From Planctomycetota bacterium (lineage in GTDB: Bacteria; Planctomycetota; Planctomycetia; Planctomycetales; Planctomycetaceae), in the NCBI GenBank assembly GCA_027618475.1, contig JAQCEJ010000013.1, positions 1-64,000 on the forward strand: a DNA stretch of 64,000 nucleotides, in the 5' to 3' direction. The position numbers were made by a program, and so were the translations under genes. Shown in pieces: positions 27,917-37,901 of this stretch (its first letter is position 1; each line of letters starts with the position of its first letter). Under the pieces are notes generated by a model. The model did not search any database. It was not told the DNA's origin and was given only the letters and a program-made list of their open reading frames with translations.

Positions 27917-28806
27917 TTCCCATTAGCCAATGTTTCACACAACGTCTCTAAATGGACTGACAATCGATCCCACGGATTGGCGAGCTTTGGATCATCAGGT
28001 TTAAAGAGTCCCTCGGTTACATAAACCCAGCGAACATATTTGCGGGTCATCTGTAACGATGGAACATCGCATTGTGTCTGTGAATGAACGAGCACCGCGC
28101 GCGTAAACGGAGGATAGTCGGAATAGCCGCCGAAGTAGTCACCTTTGAGGGTCTTCTCCTGGGGCCAGTCGTTTCCTTCGTGTACGACAATGACATCTGC
28201 CGCATCGGCAGCAAAGTATCGTCCAGGAGTTTCGGCACCGGGGTTCGCAACGGTCGGCCAGCAACCATGTTCGTGAGCGTAACGATTGAGATCGGCCTGA
28301 TACGCTGCGCCCGTTTCGGTATCTTCATAAATCATCTCGTCGAAGAAGATTCCCTGAATGCGCGGGTACATTGTCAACCACTGGTCAATATGACCGGTAA
28401 CGTCCTGCCTTTTTCGTTGACCGTAGCTCGTACTGACATAACCCATCACCACACAACCGGCCCCTTGCAGGCGGTCGATCGCTTTGGTGTAGTTGGCATC
28501 AATTTCGGTGCCAGGGCCCGAGGCGGGATTAACGATCACCCATATCGGCACGGTTTCGTATCGACGTTTGATGTCGATCAATCGGTTGTACGTCTTGTTG
28601 AGGTGGACATCCGCAGGATACACATAGAGTGGGACGATAACACCGGTTTTTTCTTGTGCGCGGAGATGAAACTCCATCGCTTTTTGTCGGCGGCTCGCTG
28701 CATCCGGTTTTTCTGCTCCCAGGGTTATATGGTGATGCAACGCCGGCAAGAGAGTTGCCAGCACCAGGACGCACCAATGACGATTCAACATCGCGTGTGA
28801 TTTCAT
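27913..28806 (-). CDS. Spherulation-specific family 4 (Spherulin4) glycosidase-like protein
   Basis: From the ATG at 28806 the protein has 297 residues with a signal peptide (~1-30, 'VLVLATLLPALHHHITLGA'). The body matches the Spherulin-4 group: 'VPLYVYPADVHLNKTYNRL', 'PIWVIVNPASGPG', 'GYVSTSYGQR' and 'IQGIFFDEMI', a TIM-barrel-like pattern with conserved acidic residues at strand ends. Some relatives cleave galactosaminogalactan-type glycans. A start at 28839 would overlap the preceding M28 gene by 17 bp. It is coupled to the acyltransferase by an ATGA overlap. Polysaccharide degradation or remodelling outside the inner membrane is the likely role. Confidence 0.85.
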   Translation of the reverse strand: MKSHAMLNRHWCVLVLATLLPALHHHITLGAEKPDAASRRQKAMEFHLRAQEKTGVIVPLYVYPADVHLNKTYNRLIDIKRRYETVPIWVIVNPASGPGTEIDANYTKAIDRLQGAGCVVMGYVSTSYGQRKRQDVTGHIDQWLTMYPRIQGIFFDEMIYEDTETGAAYQADLNRYAHEHGCWPTVANPGAETPGRYFAADAADVIVVHEGNDWPQEKTLKGDYFGGYSDYPPFTRAVLVHSQTQCDVPSLQMTRKYVRWVYVTEGLFKPDDPKLANPWDRLSVHLETLCETLANGK

Positions 28807-28822
28807 TGTGAATGACAACCGA

Positions 28823-30835
28823 TCAACGTGGTTTTGCAAGTGTCACCTGCAGCGTGATGTCTTCCCCTTTGCGTTTCACGACGACATCGATCGTATCCCC
28901 CGCAGAGAATTTTCGAAGCGCCAGGTCGAAATCATCGAGGCCGGTGATTTTGTGGGTTCCAAGTTTGATGATCAAATCGCCGCTCTTTAAACCGGCTTTT
29001 TCTGCGGGACTGTTGGGAGCCGCGGCCGAGATGGCATATCCCGGTTCTTCATTACCGAAATCGGGAATGCTGCCGAAATAGGGGCGATTGCCTCCTCGAC
29101 CAAGTGTGACAGGGGTTTGCACCTCGATATACTCAGGGCGCTCGGTGGTGTTTGCTGTTTCGATGATCAATTCTTCGAGAATGTCGGCGACCCGGTTCAT
29201 GTCAGCGAGATTGATTTTCTCCCAGTCGTCGCTGGGGCGATGGTAGTCGTTGTGCGTACCCGTAAAAAAGTGCAGCACGGGAATCTTTTTGGCATAAAAC
29301 GATGAGTGATCGCTCGGTCCGAACCCTTCCGGCTTCTTGGTGACGTGTACGTTGTATTTCTCGGCCAGTGCATCGACGGCGACATCCCAGCGTGTTGACG
29401 TCCCGGTGCCGAAGATTTGCATTTTGTCATCCTGCATGCGGCCGACCATATCCATATTGAACATCGCAACGGTATTTTCGAGCGGGAAAATCGGTTCCTT
29501 CGTGTAGCGGGCCGACCCGATTAAACCACGCTCTTCGGCGGTGAAAGCGATAAAGACAAGTCGTCGCGGAAGCTTCTCTTCGCGGACGGCAAAACGGCGG
29601 GCCAGTTCCAACAGCGTGACCGTTCCCGAGGCGTTGTCGTCGGCACCGTTATGAATTTCGTTCGAACCGGGAGTCAATGAACCTTCACCACCTCGACCCA
29701 GATGGTCGTAATGCGCACCGATAACAATCGTTTCATCGGCGAGAGGGCCGTTTCCTTCAATCACAGCGACGACGTTTTTTACTTCAGCAACCACGCGATT
29801 GATGGATGTCGTTCCCTTGACGGTAACTCCTTCAAGGATGGCGCTGTGGGGCTTGAGGTCGCGATCGATTGCTGTTTCGAGTTCGTCGACCGACTGATTG
29901 ATGGTCGCCTTCAACAATTGGTTGCAGAGACTCTGTGAGATATGAAACACAGGAATTTGATCGGCGTTCCCGATGCCGGCGTAACCGAACTCAATCAGCA
30001 CGTCGTGATTGACGGTCTTTTGCTTTTCCATTTGAAAGGTCTGAACGGCTTCCGTCAGTTTCTTGCGAGCCACTGCAGCGTCGTCTGCATTCTGAGGATC
30101 GGCGGCTTCGAATGACGTCGCAGCTTCGACAACGGCGTAGGCGAGCGCATCGAGTTCCTTTTGCCGTGCTTTTTCTGCGGTGTGGATCATCTGAGGATCG
30201 TTGACAAAGAAAACCGCCACCGCTCCGGCACTCGCGGCATTATTCAGCTTCGACCGCAAATCGGCATAGATGCCGAATCCCGTATGCGGATCGGAATGCT
30301 TGTCATCTTGACGCGGGTTGCGTCGCATAATGATCGCGACCTTTCCGGTGAGATCGATTCCAGCAAAATCATCGTATTGTAAATCTTCGGCCTGGATTCC
30401 GTAGCCGCAGAAGGCGACCTGTCCGGAAAATGATCCGCTACCCCCAAACGAGCAAGTACGAAAGTCGTCGCCGTAGACGGGTTCGAGTTTGTGATCTTCG
30501 GGGAGTCCGATTGTGAGCGTGTTTGTTTCACCGAGTGTGGCACCGGTTGTGTAATCGAATTCCTGAAAGGCATCCCCTCCGGCTTTGGTTACGTCGAGCC
30601 CGATTTTCTCAAAGGTCGACTGCAGATAATCGGCGGCAAGATTGATTCCTTTCGTTCCCAGTCCGCGTCCTTCAAGTTCATCCGAAGCGAGATATTGAAT
30701 ATCGACCTTCATTCGGGCGATTCGCTCTTCAGAGGAAGAGTTGTCGTTCGCATAAGTGAAAGCCGAAGCTACAACAAAAGCGGCGATCACGAACGCTATT
30801 GCAAAGTTGCGATGAGCAACAGATCGAGGATTCAT
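28823..30835 (-). CDS. M28 family metallopeptidase with PA and PDZ domains
   Basis: From the ATG at 30835 (an upstream start at 30925 would add 30 residues) the protein has 670 residues with a signal peptide (~10-33). A protease-associated insert lies around 'KVAIIMRRNPRQDDKHSDPH' to 'AGAVAVFFVNDP'. The M28 di-zinc centre is complete: 'GAHYDHLG', 'GADDNASG', 'TAEERGLIG', 'NMDMVGR' and 'DYHRPSDDW'. A PDZ domain closes the protein ('AAPNSPAEKAGLKSGDLIIKLG'). It should be a secreted aminopeptidase. It is the first gene of a minus-strand run with the Spherulin-4-like and acyltransferase genes. Confidence 0.93.
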   Translation of the reverse strand: MNPRSVAHRNFAIAFVIAAFVVASAFTYANDNSSSEERIARMKVDIQYLASDELEGRGLGTKGINLAADYLQSTFEKIGLDVTKAGGDAFQEFDYTTGATLGETNTLTIGLPEDHKLEPVYGDDFRTCSFGGSGSFSGQVAFCGYGIQAEDLQYDDFAGIDLTGKVAIIMRRNPRQDDKHSDPHTGFGIYADLRSKLNNAASAGAVAVFFVNDPQMIHTAEKARQKELDALAYAVVEAATSFEAADPQNADDAAVARKKLTEAVQTFQMEKQKTVNHDVLIEFGYAGIGNADQIPVFHISQSLCNQLLKATINQSVDELETAIDRDLKPHSAILEGVTVKGTTSINRVVAEVKNVVAVIEGNGPLADETIVIGAHYDHLGRGGEGSLTPGSNEIHNGADDNASGTVTLLELARRFAVREEKLPRRLVFIAFTAEERGLIGSARYTKEPIFPLENTVAMFNMDMVGRMQDDKMQIFGTGTSTRWDVAVDALAEKYNVHVTKKPEGFGPSDHSSFYAKKIPVLHFFTGTHNDYHRPSDDWEKINLADMNRVADILEELIIETANTTERPEYIEVQTPVTLGRGGNRPYFGSIPDFGNEEPGYAISAAAPNSPAEKAGLKSGDLIIKLGTHKITGLDDFDLALRKFSAGDTIDVVVKRKGEDITLQVTLAKPR

Positions 30836-31099
30836 CGTGTTCTTTACCCTTTGTAAATGTGATTTCGCAGGTATTGTCCTGTTATTACCACGCATGGTGG
30901 ACGACTGAATTGTATGCAACGTCAACTCGGCAAGCCATCGAGAGACCTCGTCCGTTCCAGAAATTCAACGATTTGAAGGCTGATACGGTCATCCCCAAAG
31001 GGAGGACTTCTTCACAATTGCCCTGCCGGTTGTGTTCTGCGATACTTTGCCCTGATTCAACACTTTCCGACATCCGCGAGATTGAAGTCGATTACGATA

Positions 31100-32344
31100 A
31101 TGCACCATCAGGAACTCAATGTTCATCGCCTCGCTAATGGCATGACGCTCGTCGTCGAGACGATGCGAAATGTGCAATCGGCAGCTTTTACGCTGTTATT
31201 GCCGTCTGGGAGCGTGTTCGATCCGCCGGATCAGAACGGGGTCGCTTCGGTTCTGGCGACCTGGTTGTTGAAAGGAGCGGGAAAACGCGGCAGTCAAGAG
31301 TTGACGACCGATCTCGATAATCTCGGCGTGCAACGGAGTGAATCGGTCGGGGTCAGCCATCTGATGCTGAACGGCGCGACGCTAAGTCATATCCTTCATC
31401 CGACATTGGAGATTTACGCCGACATCGTACGTTCTCCCCATTTAGCCGACGAGCATTTTGAATCGTCCACGGCTTACGTCGAACAGATGTTGGGGTCGAT
31501 TGAAGACGAGCCGCGACAAAAGGTGATGCAGGAATTGCGCCGCCGCACCTTCAAGCGTCCCTGGGGGCTGCCTCCGGAAGGATCTCTCGACGACCTTCCT
31601 CGCATCGATCCCGATGATGTGAGGCAGAACTGGGGTAAATGCGTGCGCCCTCAAGAGACAATTCTAGGTATCGCCGGGAACGTCGAATTCGAAGCTGTTA
31701 AAAGTTGGGTTGAAGAATTGTTCGGTGACTGGGATAACCCGCTGAGTGCTGAATTCAAAGAACTCGATAGCGGTCCGACGTTCGATCATTTGCAGCAGGA
31801 ATCGACCCAGACTCAGATTGGAATCGCTTACCCCAGCGTTCCCTACCGCCATCCCGATTATTACACGGCCTGGGCAGCTGTCGGCGTACTCAGCGGTGGG
31901 ATGAGTTCGAGACTGTTCACCGAAGTTCGTGAAAAGCGGGGATTGTGTTACTCGGTCTATGCGTCGCTCAACAGTTTGCCGCACGACGGCCGGGTTATCT
32001 GTTATGCCGGTACGACGAACGAGCGGGCACAGGAAACGCTGGATGTGACGTTACAGGTGATTCGAGAATTGAAAAACGGAATTGGCGAAGATGAACTGGC
32101 CCGCTGCAAAGCGCGTGCAAAGAGTTCACTGATTATGCAGCAGGAATCGACGATGGCGCGTTCGTCGAGTGTGGCTCGCGACTGGTTTCATCTGGGAGAG
32201 GTGCAGACTCTGAACGACATTCATAAAAGGATCGAAGAACTGACTCCTCAAGCCGTGCTCGAACACGTGCATCAATTTCCGGCCCAAGACTTCACAATTC
32301 TGACGATCGGACCCGAGATGCTGGAGATTCCAAATGATCTTTAA
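31100..32344 (+). CDS. M16 peptidase homologue lacking the zinc site
   Basis: 414 residues from the ATG at 31100 (a TTG at 31082 is in frame). The fold is that of M16 proteins (insulinase/PqqF/processing peptidase), with the C-terminal half marked by '[19 protein letters not shown]'. Where active members have HxxEH this one reads '[13 protein letters not shown]', so the metal ligands are missing. Such inactive subunits pair with an active M16 partner. That partner is the next gene, overlapping by 11 bp. No signal peptide is seen, so the pair may be cytoplasmic. Confidence 0.9.
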   Translation: MHHQELNVHRLANGMTLVVETMRNVQSAAFTLLLPSGSVFDPPDQNGVASVLATWLLKGAGKRGSQELTTDLDNLGVQRSESVGVSHLMLNGATLSHILHPTLEIYADIVRSPHLADEHFESSTAYVEQMLGSIEDEPRQKVMQELRRRTFKRPWGLPPEGSLDDLPRIDPDDVRQNWGKCVRPQETILGIAGNVEFEAVKSWVEELFGDWDNPLSAEFKELDSGPTFDHLQQESTQTQIGIAYPSVPYRHPDYYTAWAAVGVLSGGMSSRLFTEVREKRGLCYSVYASLNSLPHDGRVICYAGTTNERAQETLDVTLQVIRELKNGIGEDELARCKARAKSSLIMQQESTMARSSSVARDWFHLGEVQTLNDIHKRIEELTPQAVLEHVHQFPAQDFTILTIGPEMLEIPNDL

Positions 32345-33560
32345 CAAGACCCAACTGGATAACGGTCTCGAGATCATTGCGGAGATTAATCCCAGCGTTC
32401 ACAGCGTCGCTGTCGGTTTTTTCGTAAAGGCCGGTTCGCGTGATGAATCGCAAGATGTCTCGGGAGTCAGCCATTTCCTCGAACATATGATGTTCAAAGG
32501 GACCGAAGACCTGACGGCGGAAGATGTGAACCGAATCTTCGACGAAGTCGGTGCCAACTACAATGCCGCGACAGGCGAAGAGTCGACGTTTTACTACGCT
32601 GCCGTGTTGCCGGAATACTGGCGTCGGACTGCGGAGTTGCTCGCGGCCATACTGTATCCATCACTGCGAAACGACGACTTTGAGATGGAAAAGCAGGTGA
32701 TTCTCGAAGAAATCGGCATGTATGAAGATCAGCCGTCGTTTGTGTTATACGACAGACTGATGCAGTCGCATTTTGCCGGACATCCGCTCGGGCAGAGCAT
32801 TCTTGGATCCAGTGATTCGGTGCGGCGACTTACTGCCGACCAGATGAGACAGTACCATCACGATCATTATCGTGCTGGTAATATTGTTCTTGCTGTTGCG
32901 GGAAATACGACTTGGAATGAAGTCGAAGATTTTGCCCGAACCTGCTGTCAACATTGGCCCGCCGGCGGTACATCGCGTTCGGCGGAACTGCCCCGACCAC
33001 CCTCGACGCGGGAACTGCTCGTGCGTGAGTCGGCGTTTCAGGAACAACTGATGCTGATGACTCCCGCTCCCGCAGCGGACAGCCCATTGCGATTTGCCGC
33101 CGAATTGCTCACGGTTGTTGTCGGCGATGATTCGGGAAGTCGCTTTTATTGGAAGCTGGTCGATTCGGGACTGGCCGAAGTCGCCGAGCTTTCGTTTCAG
33201 GATTACGAAGACTGTGGCGGATTCATGACGTATTTAACATGCGATCCGGAACAGGTTGGAGCGAATCTTGAACATATCCGCGAGATTTTTGACGACGTCA
33301 ATCGCCACGGTGTTTCTGAAGAAGAACTCAGCCGTGCGAAGAACAAAACAGCGGCTCGAATTGTGCTTCGCAGCGAACGCCCGATGGAACGTCTTTCGTC
33401 GCTCGGAGGAAACTGGATTTATCGCAAGGAATACCGCAGTGTGACCGACGATCTGCAGGCCATCGAACAAGTGACACGAGATCAAATCCGCGAAGTCATC
33501 GACCGCTATCCCCTGACACAATGGACAACCACGGCGATCGGTCCGCGAACGGCGTGGTGA
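32334..33560 (+). CDS. M16 family zinc peptidase, active subunit
   Basis: 408 residues. H47-F-L-E50-H51 is the inverted zinc motif HxxEH, and the third ligand is the glutamate about 76 residues later in '[18 protein letters not shown]' (E126). The C-terminal half has the usual '[18 protein letters not shown]' and '[12 protein letters not shown]'. It overlaps the preceding inactive homologue by 11 bp, the arrangement of alpha/beta processing peptidases. The enzyme should cut peptides inside a closed two-subunit chamber; substrate unknown. It converges with the next gene with a gap of 9 bp. Confidence 0.93.
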   Translation: MIFNKTQLDNGLEIIAEINPSVHSVAVGFFVKAGSRDESQDVSGVSHFLEHMMFKGTEDLTAEDVNRIFDEVGANYNAATGEESTFYYAAVLPEYWRRTAELLAAILYPSLRNDDFEMEKQVILEEIGMYEDQPSFVLYDRLMQSHFAGHPLGQSILGSSDSVRRLTADQMRQYHHDHYRAGNIVLAVAGNTTWNEVEDFARTCCQHWPAGGTSRSAELPRPPSTRELLVRESAFQEQLMLMTPAPAADSPLRFAAELLTVVVGDDSGSRFYWKLVDSGLAEVAELSFQDYEDCGGFMTYLTCDPEQVGANLEHIREIFDDVNRHGVSEEELSRAKNKTAARIVLRSERPMERLSSLGGNWIYRKEYRSVTDDLQAIEQVTRDQIREVIDRYPLTQWTTTAIGPRTAW

Positions 33561-33569
33561 CCGTTCGCG

Positions 33570-34040
33570 TTACAAGCCGGCGGTTGCCAAGTCGGGTCGT
33601 TCTTGCAGTCGAATCCAATACCAGCATTCGTTTTCAGACTGGCGAATGTAGAATTCACGACCGGGAAGATTCGCCGGGATATTTTCGCGGGTCAGCCATT
33701 CTGGCGTGACGGCGACTGTCGCCGAAACGCCATTCGTATTGACGACTCGGTAAAACCCCGTCGTCAAATCGGCAGGGATCGCAATCGATGGGATCGACCT
33801 CTGCGTTGTACCCGTCGTTGCGACTTGATGGACGTCGACCGAGGCACGCTTTCTGGTGGCTGTAAAGGTAGATACGCCGGATCGATGAATAGGGAGCTGT
33901 CGATTTAGCCTGCCTATTGCAAATGTCTCGATGCGATGGCGAGCCGCATAGTCCTGACGGATAGCCGGTTGATCGGACGACCAGATTCCGACAAACAACA
34001 TCAAGGCCAATGCCAGCACCGTCACACGTCCGTAAACCAT
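33570..34040 (-). CDS. Hypothetical protein with N-terminal membrane anchor
   Basis: 156 residues with a hydrophobic N terminus (~5-23, 'VTVLALALMLFVGIW') that is a signal peptide or anchor. A basic linker (~30-80) follows. The C-terminal ~70 residues look folded ('ADLTTGFYRVVNTNGV', 'PGREFYIRQSENECWYW'), probably beta-rich. No family is recognised. It converges with the M16 pair and diverges from galE. Confidence 0.65.
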   Translation of the reverse strand: MVYGRVTVLALALMLFVGIWSSDQPAIRQDYAARHRIETFAIGRLNRQLPIHRSGVSTFTATRKRASVDVHQVATTGTTQRSIPSIAIPADLTTGFYRVVNTNGVSATVAVTPEWLTRENIPANLPGREFYIRQSENECWYWIRLQERPDLATAGL

Positions 34041-34328
34041 GAATCCATCCTACTTTCGGAAAATCTGTCGATCTGAGGGTGTTAGTTCCTGGACATCGAG
34101 TCTTTTGGATTTCGCTCTACAAGTGATATCGGAAAACGGTTTCGATTCACTGTGTTCGATCGTTCGATGTTTTTCTTAAAACAGGGTCTCTAGGTAGCTG
34201 GTTCGGATTGTGACGAATGAATGGCCGGCTGGATCGCATGATGGAATTGGGATATAGTCTGATTTCAAAAACATGAACCGACTTTCTACATAACGCCGTA
34301 CATTTCACCAAACGGGAGAGAATTGAGG

Positions 34329-35321
34329 ATGACGATTTTGGTCACCGGGGGGGCAGGTTACATTGGTTCGCATGTGACGCGCCAATTGATCGAGCAGGGA
34401 CACGATGTCGTCGTTGTAGATAACCTGAATCGTGGACACCGTTGTGCAGTCGATTCCCGATGCATTTTTTACGAGGTCGCGCTGAACGAAACGGAACGAC
34501 TCGTCGAGGTGATGACGAATCACTCGGTCGAGGCGGTACTGCACTTTGCCGCCCTGGCGTATGTTCCCGAGTCAGTCGCCCAGCCACTCTGGTATTACGA
34601 GAACAACGTTTCAGGATCCATCAGTCTACTCAAGGCGATGCATCAGGCCGATGTCGGCAAGCTCATCTTCAGTTCGTCCTGTGCCACCTACGGGATCCCC
34701 GATTCTCTTCCCATTACCGAAGAAACGCCTCAGATGCCGATCCATCCCTACGGGTGGAGCAAGCTTGTCTTTGAGCAGGTTCTGAAAGATTATCACGCGG
34801 CTCATCCTGATTTCGCCGTTACGTTTTTGCGATATTTCAACGTTGCCGGCTGTTCAACGGACGGAAGTCTGGGGGAAGATCACGATCCGGAAACGCATCT
34901 CATTCCCATCGTGTTGCAGGTTGCGTTGGGGCAACGCGAATGTGTTACAGTATACGGTACCGATTATCCCACACCGGATGGCACATGTGTTCGTGATTAC
35001 GTTCACGTCGATGACCTCGCCGCCGCACATATTCTTGCATTGAACTCGCTGCAGGCGGGTGACTGCCGGACGTACAATCTTGGCAATGGACAAGGGTTTT
35101 CGGTCAAGCAGATTATCGCCGCGGTCGAGCAGGTAACAGGTCGATCGATTCCCGTGAAATATGGAGAGCGACGGGCCGGCGATCCGCCATCGCTCTATGC
35201 GAGTGCAGAACTCATCCGTCAAGAATTGGGCTGGACGCCTCGTTACGCCGAGGTATCAGAAATTATTCAGACGGCATGGGACTGGTTTCGGAACCATCCG
35301 CACGGCTATACGCCTGAATGA
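34329..35321 (+). CDS. galE: UDP-glucose 4-epimerase
   Basis: 330 residues, the usual GalE length. The NAD-binding motif GGAGYIG is at ~6-12, 'SSSCATYG' holds the catalytic Ser, and 'YGWSK' the Tyr-x-x-x-Lys. 'RYFNVAGCSTDGSLGED' and 'VRDYVHVDDL' are typical of UDP-galactose/UDP-glucose 4-epimerases. The start is the ATG at 34329, with GGGAG at 34314-34318; a TTG six bases earlier is less likely. It interconverts UDP-glucose and UDP-galactose in the cytoplasm for glycan synthesis or galactose use. Its 3' end overlaps the convergent histidine kinase gene by 16 bp. Confidence 0.96.
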   Translation: MTILVTGGAGYIGSHVTRQLIEQGHDVVVVDNLNRGHRCAVDSRCIFYEVALNETERLVEVMTNHSVEAVLHFAALAYVPESVAQPLWYYENNVSGSISLLKAMHQADVGKLIFSSSCATYGIPDSLPITEETPQMPIHPYGWSKLVFEQVLKDYHAAHPDFAVTFLRYFNVAGCSTDGSLGEDHDPETHLIPIVLQVALGQRECVTVYGTDYPTPDGTCVRDYVHVDDLAAAHILALNSLQAGDCRTYNLGNGQGFSVKQIIAAVEQVTGRSIPVKYGERRAGDPPSLYASAELIRQELGWTPRYAEVSEIIQTAWDWFRNHPHGYTPE

Positions 35322-36721
35322 GATATATCGTTTTCTCCGCGCGGCAGTCGAACCGTGAAACATGTACCCGACTCTGATGAACTGTGACAGGTGATCGATC
35401 CTTTATGGGCTGAGACCACCGCTTGACAGATGCTGAGTCCAAGTCCTGTTCCGACGATTTCCTGTTGTCGCGTGCGAGACCGTTCTGCTCGAAAAAAACG
35501 GTCGAAAACGTGCGGCAGATCTTCGGGGGCAATACCGATGCCGTTATCCTGCACGTCGAGATGAATCAGATTCGCGTGGGGAGCCGTAAGAGTCACAGTG
35601 ACCTTGCCTCCCGTCGGTGTATATTTGATGGCATTATCGATCAGGTTATTTACCAGTTGCCTCAAATGACCACGAATTCCGGGAACCGTCAGCGGCTTTT
35701 CGATACGAGCCTCCAACGTGATCTCGCGAGTTTCGGCCACACCGACAAACATGTCGATCGCTTTTTGAACCACTTCGTGAAACATGACAGTGCCGAAATC
35801 GCTGTTGATTTTTTCCGCTTCGGTTTCGGAAATTAATAACAGCTGATTGACAAGAGTCTCAAGTGCCGAGCCTTCGTCGATGATGTCGATCAGCAATTCC
35901 TGATACTCTTCGACAGAACGATTACTGTTAAGCGCGACTTCGACCGAACTTCGTATCGCCGCCAGTGGTGTCCGCAGTTCGTGCGCGGCGTTAGCAAGAA
36001 AGTCTCGTTTCTGTTGCAGATAGGTCGCGATGCGATCGAGTAGGCCGTTGACCGTCTTGGCCAATTGATCGAGTTCATCTTCAGTTCCACGCAACGGCAA
36101 GCGTTCGTCAAGATGGCTGGGTCTTAATCGGGCGGCGGTCTGAATGATATCTCCGATCGATCTTACCGTGCGTCCGGCTAGCAGAAAACCACTTAACGGA
36201 GCCAGTACCAGCACAAAACCGGCAGCCATCAACACGAAGCGGTCGATAATCGCCAAATCTTCGCTCAAAAAGGTCAATGACGATCCGACGCGAATCGCTT
36301 CCACATTGTGAATCGGCGATTTCAACTGGCGGACCACCAGCCGATAATTCTCAAACGTATAAGGCTTGCGGGAATCGACTTTAAGTGCAGGAAACGGAAG
36401 TGCCGTTTCGGGGGTCGCGACGCTTTTCCACAGGAGTGTCTGATCGCGCGAAAGCAACTCAACAAACCATCCGTGATGCCGATGCACAATCGCTTTGCGG
36501 TTGAGTTCTTCGGTATAATTGTCGAATTCGGCAGCCGAAAGTTCCTTCAGAGTGAGCGTTATTTCTTCAATGTCTTCGATGAGCAGCTGATCCATCTCAT
36601 GAAGAAGCGCCCAACGAACTCCCTGTTGCAGACCAATCAACGTTACCATCGCCGTAAGAATCACAGCCCCGGCATTCCAGATGGCTAAGCGTACGCGAAG
36701 AGTTTTCCAGAAGCGTTTCAT
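35306..36721 (-). CDS. Two-component sensor histidine kinase
   Basis: 471 residues from the ATG at 36721 (a start at 36763 would add 14). TM helix 1 is at ~15-35; a ~125-residue periplasmic sensor region follows; TM helix 2 is at ~160-185. HAMP then leads to a HisKA domain with phospho-acceptor H247 in 'NAAHELRTPLAAI'. The HATPase domain has 'NNLIDNAIKYTPTGG', 'DNGIGIAPEDLPHVFDRFF' and 'GTGLGLSI'. It autophosphorylates and passes phosphate to the OmpR-type regulator encoded just upstream on the same strand. The signal is unknown. Confidence 0.95.
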   Translation of the reverse strand: MKRFWKTLRVRLAIWNAGAVILTAMVTLIGLQQGVRWALLHEMDQLLIEDIEEITLTLKELSAAEFDNYTEELNRKAIVHRHHGWFVELLSRDQTLLWKSVATPETALPFPALKVDSRKPYTFENYRLVVRQLKSPIHNVEAIRVGSSLTFLSEDLAIIDRFVLMAAGFVLVLAPLSGFLLAGRTVRSIGDIIQTAARLRPSHLDERLPLRGTEDELDQLAKTVNGLLDRIATYLQQKRDFLANAAHELRTPLAAIRSSVEVALNSNRSVEEYQELLIDIIDEGSALETLVNQLLLISETEAEKINSDFGTVMFHEVVQKAIDMFVGVAETREITLEARIEKPLTVPGIRGHLRQLVNNLIDNAIKYTPTGGKVTVTLTAPHANLIHLDVQDNGIGIAPEDLPHVFDRFFRAERSRTRQQEIVGTGLGLSICQAVVSAHKGSITCHSSSESGTCFTVRLPRGENDISHSGV

Positions 36722-36909
36722 GGGGCGCGATGCTGCTCGCTGAAAGGCAATGTTGTGTCGCAATTCAATAATATCATTTTGTGGATCATCTGGCTATTGA
36801 GTCTCTTGGCGTGCATTCAACGCATTTCAACAGTCATTCTGCGACCTGGAAGACGACAGTCTTGCCACACATGCGAGATGCGGGAGTTGAACGCCTATCG
36901 GCAGATCTC

Positions 36910-37635
36910 TCAACTGACTCTCAACACATATCCACGACCGCGGACGGTGAGCAAAAGGGACGCATCGAAATCGCGATCGATCTTCCCGCGAAGACGGTTG
37001 ATGTGTACCTCGATGACATTGGTCACACCTTCCCAGTCTGCTTCCCACAAATGTTCGCAGAGCATTCGACGCGTGACGACTTCGCCGGCATGTCGCATCA
37101 TGAATTCAAGCAGGCTGAATTCAGTGGGGGTGAGTACGATTTCTTTATGATCACGCGTGACTTTTCGTGTCGAGAGGTCGAGCACGAGCGGACCTGCCGA
37201 CAGCGACTGGGAACCGAGTTTTCGGGTTCGCCTGGTAATAGCCGTCAATCGGGCCAGCAGTTCAGGAAAGGCGAACGGTTTGATGAGATAATCGTCGGCA
37301 CCGTAATTGAGCCCTTTAACGCGCTCTTCAACCGAGCCGAGTGCTGTCAACACGAGAACCGGTGTATGTATGCCGTGCTGTCGAATTTGTCGTAAGACCT
37401 CGAGTCCCGAAAGATCGGGAAGCATCAGATCGAGAACGACGACATCCGATTTTTGCGACAGAGCCTGCTCGAGACCGAGTTGACCGCTACGGACACGATT
37501 GCAGGAATGTCCCGTTTCTTCGAGCCCCCGTTGCAAGGCTTTTCCGAGAATATCGTCATCCTCGACGACAAGGACATTCAGCGGGTCTGTCGTTAAAGCG
37601 TCGGCCGGTGAATCCATAGATTTATCATTTGCCAT
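36910..37635 (-). CDS. OmpR/PhoB-type response regulator
   Basis: 241 residues. The receiver domain (~20-135) has the acidic pocket 'VEDDD', phospho-acceptor D69 ('VVVLDLMLPDLSG') and the 'LVLTALG' and 'DDYLIKPF' switch residues. The C-terminal winged helix (~150-241) has 'LTPTEFSLLEFMMRHAGEVV' and 'NVIEVHINRLRGKID'. It should control transcription when phosphorylated by the kinase encoded 188 bp downstream. The 16 residues before the receiver are variable. The 266-bp gap to the divergent gene at 37902 holds its promoter. Confidence 0.96.
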   Translation of the reverse strand: MANDKSMDSPADALTTDPLNVLVVEDDDILGKALQRGLEETGHSCNRVRSGQLGLEQALSQKSDVVVLDLMLPDLSGLEVLRQIRQHGIHTPVLVLTALGSVEERVKGLNYGADDYLIKPFAFPELLARLTAITRRTRKLGSQSLSAGPLVLDLSTRKVTRDHKEIVLTPTEFSLLEFMMRHAGEVVTRRMLCEHLWEADWEGVTNVIEVHINRLRGKIDRDFDASLLLTVRGRGYVLRVS

Positions 37636-37901
37636 TGAGTCAATCGAATCTCAAATGAAGGAACTGTGCCGGATTCTCGATTCGTCAGTGGTGTTATTAT
37701 CGGAAATCAAATTGGTTGCCAGTCTACGCCATCACACATTGCAAGATTGTAATAAAAACGACATGCTCACGCAGTTTTTAGCAACAAAATATATCCGGTG
37801 TTATTACAGTCGATGACTCTCATGTCGACGCAAAATGACTGGCGATAAGTCGACATGTTCAGTATTGTGGCGAGAACATATATCTTTGACCGAGTGCTCT
37901 C

